From: Oscillospiraceae bacterium
GTDB taxonomy: Bacteria; Bacillota; Clostridia; Oscillospirales; Oscillospiraceae
Reading direction: 5' to 3'
DNA: 64,000 nt
Assembly (NCBI GenBank): GCA_031261325.1
Contig: JAISKH010000067.1
Span: forward strand, 59,171-123,170
Every line of letters starts with the position of its first letter. The stretch's first letter is position 1. Made by a program: the position numbers and the translations under genes. Under the pieces are notes generated by a model that saw nothing but the letters and a program-made list of their open reading frames with translations, was not told the origin of the DNA and searched no databases. Below, in pieces: positions 57,805-64,000 of this stretch.

Positions 57805-59550
57805 ATGAGTAGCACGACGACACACGACAAGCCCGTCAGCATTGACGGCAAAATGTTCAAGCGCCGCGGGGCGTGGTTCGCGCTGTTCCAGTTCGGAATG
57901 CCCGGCGCGGAGCCGACGTTCTATCTCGGGACGCTGCACGGAATGTCCGCGCTCGCGCCCGACAAGAACAGGCTCATCAACATCTTCGCGACATACAACG
58001 GCGAAAAGGTCGCGCACACGCTTGACGTGCGCCCCGCGGAGCTTACGCTAAAGACGGCGCACGGAGACGTGCGGTTCACGTTTGCGGACACGACTAAGCT
58101 CGTCGCGGAGGGAGACGCGGGCATGGGTCTGCGCTTTGAAAAGACGATGGTGCAGCACGAGACTGTGCACCCGCGCAAGGACGGCGCGTGGGAGGCGTTC
58201 TTCCGTCTGACGTGCTCCGTCGTGTTCAAGGGGCTTGGCGGCTCGTCGTTTGACTTTAACGACGGCGTTGCGCCGTGGGACCCCGAAAAGCTCGCAAGCG
58301 GCGACATTTACGGGCAGACGCGCCCCGCGCCCGACGGTACGTTCACGCTCGTGCTGGAGGAATCGACCTACGGCGGCGTTGTGCGCCCGAGCTATCCGAC
58401 TTACGCGGAGGCAAAGGCTTCGATGCAGGCGGATTGGGACGACTTTATTGAGACGATGCCGAAATTTGCCGCGCCCTATGAGCGGACGCGGGAGGAATGC
58501 GAATACCTGCTGTGGTCGTTCCTGACAAGCCCATACGGTACGGCAAAGCACACGATGATTCAGATGTTCGCGGGCGTTATGGCTTCGCAATGGCAGATGT
58601 GCCAAAACGCCGTCGCGCTCATGGAGCACACAGACCTCGCGGTTGACCTGCTGCTAAGTCCGATTGACCGCATTGGACCGCTCGGGCAATTGCCGGATAT
58701 GTATGACGACACGCAGTGCGAGTCGCTGATGGTCAAGCCGCCGATGCACGGTTGGGCGGTGCTTGAGATTATGAAGCGGCACGACCTGCTTAAAACAAGC
58801 TCGCGGGAGCGAATTGAAAAGCTCTACGACGGCATGGGCAAGTGGGCGGACTGGTTCCTGCTCTGCCGTGACGACGATGAGGACGGGCTGCCGAGCCTGA
58901 TTCACAGCGACGAGACGGGGCTTGACGACTGCACGCTGTGGGCAAAGCACCTGATGATTTCAACGCCGGACATTGCGTCATACCTGACGCTGCTGTTTGA
59001 AGCCGTCGGCGACCTCGGCAAGCTGCTCGGCAAGCCCGAAGCGGAATATTCGGCTTGGCATGAGAAGTCCAAGGCTCTGCTCGGGCGGCTAATCGACGTG
59101 CTGTGGGACGGGGAGCGTTTCGCGGGACTGGTGCCCGAGACGCGCGAGCTTGTGTATTCCGACAGCATTGTGCATTACATTCCCGTCATTCTCGGCAACA
59201 GACTGCCGAAAGCGATACTGGATAAGCTCGTCGCCGACCTGTCCGACACGGAGACGTTTTTCAGCCCGTGGGGAATCGCTTCCGAAAAGCTGACGAGCGA
59301 GCTGTTCTCGCCGTTCGGGTGGGGACGCGGGTGCGTCCTGCCGCCGGCGATGATGTATATCGTCACGGGACTTTGGGACACGGAGCACCGCGCGTTCGCG
59401 AAAGCGGCGGCGGAGAACTATTGCAAGACGCTCTCCGACTCGAACTTCCCGTTCTTCATCGACCCGAAAACGGGCGACGGACTGTACTACGGTTGCAGCT
59501 GGTCGAACTGCGCGTACACGGTTCTCGCGCGGCTCGTCAGCGAGGGTTAG
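57805..59550 (+). CDS. Glycosidase-like (alpha/alpha)6-barrel protein
   Basis: A 581-residue protein. The N-terminal 200 residues are beta-rich (GAWFALFQFGMPGAEPTFYL); the C-terminal part looks like the (alpha/alpha)6 barrel of MGH1/GH63/GH15-type enzymes (YLLWSFLTSPYGTAKHTMIQ, WADWFLLCRDDDEDGLPSLI, HSDETGLDDCTLWAKHLM, SPWGIASEKLTSELFSPFGW). The Asp- and Glu-containing loop DDDEDGLPSLIHSDETGLDD is where such enzymes hold an acid catalyst; assignment is uncertain. No signal peptide. It may cleave the sugar from a glycoside whose aglycone the preceding genes process. Confidence 0.7.
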   Translation: MSSTTTHDKPVSIDGKMFKRRGAWFALFQFGMPGAEPTFYLGTLHGMSALAPDKNRLINIFATYNGEKVAHTLDVRPAELTLKTAHGDVRFTFADTTKLVAEGDAGMGLRFEKTMVQHETVHPRKDGAWEAFFRLTCSVVFKGLGGSSFDFNDGVAPWDPEKLASGDIYGQTRPAPDGTFTLVLEESTYGGVVRPSYPTYAEAKASMQADWDDFIETMPKFAAPYERTREECEYLLWSFLTSPYGTAKHTMIQMFAGVMASQWQMCQNAVALMEHTDLAVDLLLSPIDRIGPLGQLPDMYDDTQCESLMVKPPMHGWAVLEIMKRHDLLKTSSRERIEKLYDGMGKWADWFLLCRDDDEDGLPSLIHSDETGLDDCTLWAKHLMISTPDIASYLTLLFEAVGDLGKLLGKPEAEYSAWHEKSKALLGRLIDVLWDGERFAGLVPETRELVYSDSIVHYIPVILGNRLPKAILDKLVADLSDTETFFSPWGIASEKLTSELFSPFGWGRGCVLPPAMMYIVTGLWDTEHRAFAKAAAENYCKTLSDSNFPFFIDPKTGDGLYYGCSWSNCAYTVLARLVSEG

Positions 59551-59598
59551 CGGCTGTGGTTGACAGGCACATTTCGCGCTGAATTACGCGACTTACAG

Positions 59599-59636
59599 CG
59601 GAACGCGAGCGGTTAAATGCCGCCCGCGTTCCGTTT
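59599..59636 (+). terminator. Terminator of the UroD-like / glycosidase operon
   Basis: Stem CGGAACGCG.GCGG/CCGC.CGCGTTCCG followed by TTT. Confidence 0.65.
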
Positions 59637-59676
59637 ATGCTTGCTTCAGTCGAAATTCATCGCGCGTTCGCGCCCG

Positions 59677-60924
59677 CTAATCGAGCTTTCTAAAGGTCAT
59701 CGTCGTGTCGCGCACCTTGATTAAGCCGCTGCCAATCTTGTAGCACTCAAGCGTCAACACGTTCGCCGTCGGAATCTCCACAATCGTACTCGCGGATAAC
59801 ATCACTTCGTGCCATTCACCGATGGAGAGTTCGGTGTTAAGGGTCTTTCGCCGCATGGAACCGACAACCTCGCCGCCGTTTTCCAGCGCGAAGTACAAGC
59901 CGAACGTATAATTCGGCAGCGCGTGTGAGTCGATAATCACAATCGCGACGGAGTGGTACGTGACTTCATACACGCCCGGCTCGTCAATTCTGACTTTGCC
60001 GTCGCCCGTGGTATATTTCAGCGCCGTTCCCCTGAAGAACGGGTTGTCGTCGTGGAAAACGACCGGTACGCCCGGACCCGTTGCGGGAATCGTATCCTCG
60101 TCGGTCTGCGTCACGCGCAAGAGGTTCAGCGTCGGACTCACGCCGGGGTCGCCCTGCGGCCCCTGCAAGCCCTGCAAGCCTTGCGGTCCCTGGTCTCCGT
60201 CGTCGCCTTTCGGACCGACGGGTCCCGGAACGCCCTCGGGTCCTACGGGTCCTTGAGGACCCGCGACGCCGGGCACGCCTTGGCAGCCCTGCTCTCCCTG
60301 CGGTCCCTGCGGACCTTGAGGACCAGCCTTACCCGCGGGGCCGGGGTCGCCCTTGGCTCCCTGCGGTCCGTGCGTGCCCGCCGGTCCCGCAACGCCTTGG
60401 TCGCCCTTGTCGCCCTTGGAGCCTCGGTCGCCCTCGGGACCGACAGGTCCGCGCGGTCCCGAGGGTCCCGCGACGCCTTGGTCGCCCTTAACGCCCTGCG
60501 GACCTTGGCAGCCGTCGTCTCCCTTGGGTCCGATATTGCCGCGAACGCCCTGTTCGCCCTGAATCCCCTGCGGACCCATCGGTCCCTCGGGACCCATTGC
60601 GCCCGTGCAGCCCGTGTTGCCCTGCGGACCGCGCTCGCCCTGTTCGCCCTTTTCACCGCGCGTGCCCGCCGGACCCGCCGGTCCCGTAGGTCCCATAACG
60701 CCCTGACGACCGGGGTCGCCCTTGGGACCCGTGCAGCCGCTGCGCCCCGTGTCGCCCTGCGGTCCCTGCGGACCGCGCGGACCCGCGGGACCCATCGGTC
60801 CCTCCGGACCCGGAACGCCGCCGCATTGACCGCAGTTTCGATAATTGTCGTCCGCGCCGCAGCCCGACACGGAGTAGTCGCCGCAGCACCCGCCGTTTTT
60901 GTTATTGCCATCATATATATTCAA
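59677..60924 (-). CDS. Collagen-like BclA-type spore surface glycoprotein
   Basis: A 415-residue protein in three parts: a Cys/Asn/Gly-rich N-terminus (residues 1-35, [20 protein letters not shown]), about 75 Gly-X-Y triplets (residues 36-262, many GPQGPQG, GPMGP, GDQG), and a C-terminal domain of about 150 residues with the jelly-roll pattern of BclA/C1q heads ([40 protein letters not shown]). BclA trimers form the hair-like nap of the exosporium. Cysteines placed inside some triplets (GCTGP, GCQGP) are unusual and could cross-link strands. The start is a TTG after GGGAGATAAAGCGTT. No clear vegetative promoter is seen, which would fit sigma-K control. Confidence 0.9.
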   Translation of the reverse strand: MNIYDGNNKNGGCCGDYSVSGCGADDNYRNCGQCGGVPGPEGPMGPAGPRGPQGPQGDTGRSGCTGPKGDPGRQGVMGPTGPAGPAGTRGEKGEQGERGPQGNTGCTGAMGPEGPMGPQGIQGEQGVRGNIGPKGDDGCQGPQGVKGDQGVAGPSGPRGPVGPEGDRGSKGDKGDQGVAGPAGTHGPQGAKGDPGPAGKAGPQGPQGPQGEQGCQGVPGVAGPQGPVGPEGVPGPVGPKGDDGDQGPQGLQGLQGPQGDPGVSPTLNLLRVTQTDEDTIPATGPGVPVVFHDDNPFFRGTALKYTTGDGKVRIDEPGVYEVTYHSVAIVIIDSHALPNYTFGLYFALENGGEVVGSMRRKTLNTELSIGEWHEVMLSASTIVEIPTANVLTLECYKIGSGLIKVRDTTMTFRKLD

Positions 60925-61118
60925 AACGCTTTATCTCCCTTTTCAGAATGTGACCGCGCAAGGCGCGTGATTCGCGGTAATCGCCGCTTATTGTTCGGTC
61001 AATACATTCTATTATTTCGGCGGATTACGGCGATAAACAATCGCGCCGCGCCGTCCGTTACGGTGCGGCTCCGCCGATTCGGAAGATATTTGACGTTTGC
61101 GCAAGGCTCGCTCGCGGG

Positions 61119-61700
61119 TTACGTCTCGTCGCTCTGCCGCGCCGCGTCCCAGTCCAGAATGGCGCGAACCATGCCGCAAACGTAACTGACGGTCGCCATG
61201 ACCTGCGGCTCCGTCGGCTTTGCCCGCGCCTGACGCAGGAGCAGGCTGAACAGTCCGCCCGCGAGAAAGTCGGATAGTGCCCTGTGGCGCGCGCCCATTT
61301 GCCCGCTTTCCGTCTCGCGCGCCGTCAGGCGGATATTCGGCGGCAGGTACTCTGCAAGCAGCTCGCACAGCTCGCCGTCCGCCCCGCCCAGCAGGTTGGC
61401 GCACACCTTGGAGTTGCGCATAAACGTCTCGCACAGGCTGCTCTCAAATTGCTCGTCGGGCATGGCGCGGCTCCGCTCGGCAAGGTCGCGGCGAATGTCG
61501 GCGAGCCATTGGCGCAGCAGGGCGTACTTGTCGCCGTAATGCGTGTAAAACGCGCTGCGGCTGACCATCGCCTCGGCGCATAAGTCATGCACGGTGATTT
61601 TATTGAAGCTGCACCGCCGCAACAGCGCGAGCAGCGCGTCCGACAGGGCTTTGCGCGTCTTGATAATCCTCAAGTCCTCTTTTTTGACATTCCTCGGCAT
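61119..61700 (-). CDS. TetR/AcrR family transcriptional regulator
   Basis: A 193-residue repressor. The N-terminal HTH spans about residues 8-55 (IIKTRKALSDALLALLRRCS, FNKITVHDLCAEAMVSRSAF, YTHYGDKYALLRQWL), with the TetR signature YTHYGDKYAL. The C-terminal helical domain probably binds a ligand. The ATG at 61700 follows GGGGGAGGTCGTC; an ATG at 61715 overlaps that ribosome site. The adjacent permease gene is encoded on the same strand upstream, ending at a terminator, so the target of regulation is not clear. Confidence 0.88.
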   Translation of the reverse strand: MPRNVKKEDLRIIKTRKALSDALLALLRRCSFNKITVHDLCAEAMVSRSAFYTHYGDKYALLRQWLADIRRDLAERSRAMPDEQFESSLCETFMRNSKVCANLLGGADGELCELLAEYLPPNIRLTARETESGQMGARHRALSDFLAGGLFSLLLRQARAKPTEPQVMATVSYVCGMVRAILDWDAARQSDET

Positions 61701-61791
61701 GACGACCTCCCCCATTCGCGCCGCGCGTTATGTGGGAGTATATGTTAATTTGTTGGTAAATATTTCTAGTTTGGGAGGGTTGGGAGTGCGA

Positions 61792-61828
61792 CAAAAAGCG
61801 GACAACGCCGTTTCGGTGCTGTCCGCTT
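61792..61828 (-). terminator. Terminator of the ion permease gene
   Basis: Stem AGCGGAC.../...GTCCGCT with inner CGCCG/CGGTG pairing, minus strand tail TTTTTG. Confidence 0.75.
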
Positions 61829-61851
61829 ATTTTATTTGCCTAACCGTGGCA

Positions 61852-63114
61852 CTACCGCCAAATGAACCAGATGAATATGTAGCCGACAAGGACGGCGGTC
61901 AGCGTGAAGGGTACGCCGATTCTCATGAAGTCCTTGACCTTTACCTCATAGCCCTCGCGGCGGAGGATACCGATTCCGGTGATGTTTGCCGACGCGCCTA
62001 TCGGGGTTAGGTTGCCGCCGAGCGTCGCGCCCGAAAGCAGCCCGAAGTACAGGATTGTCGGGTCAACGCCCAGCTCCTGCGCGATGACGGTCACGACGGG
62101 GAGCATCGTCGCGACATACGGAATGTTGTCGATGAACGCGGAGAATATCACCGAGCCGAACACAAGCAGCGTGTAGATTCTGAACACGCTCCCCGCCGAG
62201 AGCTTGACGAACGCGCCGCCTATTGCGTCGATAACGCCCGCCTCCGTGATGCCCGCAATGACGACGAACAATCCCGCCAGCAGGAGAAGCGTCACGTAAT
62301 CTATCTCCTTGAACACCGCGACCGCCGCGCCGACGCCGCGCTTTATGACGGCGCGAGCCGTGCCGATTACGCCGAGAGCGACGCAGATTATGCCGTTTGT
62401 TATCGCGGGCTTATCGGGAATGAACGACGCGCAGATGAGCAGACCGACGAGCGCGATAAGCAGAATCGACGGGAAATAGTCGCTGACCTTTGCAAGCTCC
62501 TGACGCGGCACTCTGTCGCGGTGCTGCCTGAAGAGCGCGAACAGCACGGGAATTGTCGCGACCGCGCCAAGCTCCACAGCCCAGAACATTCCCGGCTTGC
62601 CGTCCATTACGAAGAAGTCGAGGAAGTCCATGTGCGCGTATCCGCCGAGCAGGATTGACGTCGTGTCGCCGACAAGCGTCGCCGCGCCCTGCAAGTTAGA
62701 TGAGACGGCTATCGCGATTATGACGGGCACGGGTGGGATTTTCAGCTTCTTGGAAATAGCAAGCCCGACGGGCGCGACAATCAGCACCGTCGCAACATTG
62801 TCCACAAACGCGGAAATCACGCCCGCGAACAGCGCGAGCACGACGACCGCCCAACAGACGTTCTTCGTCCGAGCGAGCAGCATGTCGGCAAGTCTCTGCG
62901 GCATGTTGGATTCGATGAACAGCGAGACTATCGCCATTGTGCCCGCGAGCATGAGAATGACGTTATAGTCAATCGCGGGGAGTATGTTCTCGGGCGACAA
63001 GATGCCGAGCGCGACGAACAGCGCGGCGGAAGCCAACGCTATTAAATGCCGATATTTCGACAGGGCAAGCATCAGCGCGTAGGTGAGCAGGAAAATTGTT
63101 AGTGCTGTAATCAT
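61852..63114 (-). CDS. ArsB/NhaD-superfamily ion permease (CitMHS/SLC13-like)
   Basis: A 420-residue integral membrane protein with about eleven hydrophobic segments arranged as two similar halves. Hallmarks of the ion-transporter superfamily are MAGTMAIV-like (ILMLAGTMAIVSLFIESN), SAFVDNVATVLIVAPVGLAI and, in the second half, SAFIDNIPYVATMLPVVTVI. Paired DNxAT/DNIPY hairpins are typical of ArsB/NhaD and related anion or Na+/H+ carriers. GGNLTPIGASANI is the second conserved block. The ion cannot be told from sequence; no arsR or arsA is adjacent. The ATG at 63114 follows GAGAGGGATACGCCAC. Confidence 0.85.
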   Translation of the reverse strand: MITALTIFLLTYALMLALSKYRHLIALASAALFVALGILSPENILPAIDYNVILMLAGTMAIVSLFIESNMPQRLADMLLARTKNVCWAVVVLALFAGVISAFVDNVATVLIVAPVGLAISKKLKIPPVPVIIAIAVSSNLQGAATLVGDTTSILLGGYAHMDFLDFFVMDGKPGMFWAVELGAVATIPVLFALFRQHRDRVPRQELAKVSDYFPSILLIALVGLLICASFIPDKPAITNGIICVALGVIGTARAVIKRGVGAAVAVFKEIDYVTLLLLAGLFVVIAGITEAGVIDAIGGAFVKLSAGSVFRIYTLLVFGSVIFSAFIDNIPYVATMLPVVTVIAQELGVDPTILYFGLLSGATLGGNLTPIGASANITGIGILRREGYEVKVKDFMRIGVPFTLTAVLVGYIFIWFIWR

Positions 63115-63153
63115 GTGGCGTATCCCTCTCAAACTTATTTCAATTTGATATAG

Positions 63154-63183
63154 ATAATAACATGACAAGCCGACGCGTGTCAA
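63154..63183 (-). promoter_or_regulatory. Promoter of the ion permease gene
   Basis: Minus strand TTGACA, 18-bp spacer, TATTAT. Confidence 0.6.
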
Positions 63184-63186
63184 CGT

Positions 63187-63223
63187 AAAGACCGTCGAAC
63201 TTTAACAGTCCGACGGTCTTTTT
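63187..63223 (-). terminator. Hairpin after the sortase-anchored protein gene
   Basis: Stem AAAGACCGTCG/CGACGGTCTTT. The plus strand has TTTTTTT after it; the minus strand tail is weaker (CTTTACG). Confidence 0.7.

Positions 63224-64000
<777 letters not shown>

Noticed and set aside
60150..60820. Repetitive DNA that might be taken for a CRISPR array
   Set aside because: Period 9 with coding drift, no constant repeat-spacer pattern; it encodes Gly-X-Y triplets. No CRISPR array or cas gene is in the window.
59953..61185. Plus-strand open frame opposite the collagen-like gene
   Set aside because: It is the mirror of the Gly-X-Y repeat (Leu/Arg/Ala-rich repeats) and has no ribosome site.

Overview
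The window looks like a chromosomal segment of a GC-rich, anaerobic, spore-forming Clostridia-type Firmicute. Evidence for sporulation: germination protease gpr, a SpoVK/CbxX-like AAA+ ATPase, a tiny Gly/Cys/Asn-rich peptide of the type found in spore formers, and a BclA-like collagen glycoprotein. Evidence for a Gram-positive envelope: two S-layer-homology proteins, lipoprotein signals and an LPXTG-like sorting signal. Evidence for anaerobiosis: a glycyl radical enzyme with its activase, many [4Fe-4S] proteins and a water-forming NADH oxidase for oxygen defence. Ribosome sites are strong (GGAGG), sigma-A promoters are clear, and stops are TAA, TGA and TAG.

Layout. 1-5.4 kb: housekeeping genes (moaA cut by the left edge, rpsT, gpr, pyrG and a membrane protein behind it). 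5.6-11.5 kb: a small ribbon-helix-helix protein, a 41-residue peptide, two SLH proteins (the second probably the S-layer subunit, with a long leader and an opposing promoter), and tRNA-Leu(GAG). 11.6-15.7 kb: a three-subunit molybdenum hydroxylase whose iron-sulfur subunit carries an N-terminal C2H2-like zinc finger. 15.8-31.5 kb: mostly single genes, including hemicellulose functions (GH8 exo-oligoxylanase, CE2-like esterase, alpha/beta esterase), dGTPase, RtcB, a beta-repeat protein, NADH oxidase, a radical SAM/DUF5714 pair, arylamine N-acetyltransferase, a LysR regulator, an ABC exporter and an old-yellow-enzyme-type reductase. 31.5-32.1 kb: a large foldback element. 32-40 kb: a heterodimeric ABC exporter, a copper-amine-oxidase-N-domain protein, an esterase, an exonuclease and a winged-helix protein. 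40.4-43.9 kb: glycyl radical enzyme activase and enzyme.

45.1-51.7 kb is one minus-strand operon with a good promoter and a terminator: old-yellow-enzyme-type reductase, UroD/MtaA-like protein, AprA/FrdA-like flavoprotein, AprB-like ferredoxin and a second UroD/MtaA-like protein. At 55.8-59.5 kb a third UroD-like protein is followed by a QueG-like iron-sulfur protein and a glycosidase-like protein. With the Mo-hydroxylase and glycyl radical enzyme this suggests reductive anaerobic breakdown of plant-derived (possibly methoxylated aromatic) compounds; the substrate cannot be read from the sequence. The right end holds a collagen-like spore protein, a TetR regulator, an ion permease and a truncated, sortase-anchored Pro-Asp/Pro-Ser repeat protein.

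Main oddities: the zinc-finger/Mo-hydroxylase fusion and the missing active-site Glu in its large subunit; the unassigned UroD/AprAB-like operon; two genes with in-frame amber codons; a 550-bp foldback element; a dispersed hairpin repeat in full and deleted forms; heptanucleotide repeats in several gaps; and a promoter antisense to the S-layer leader.
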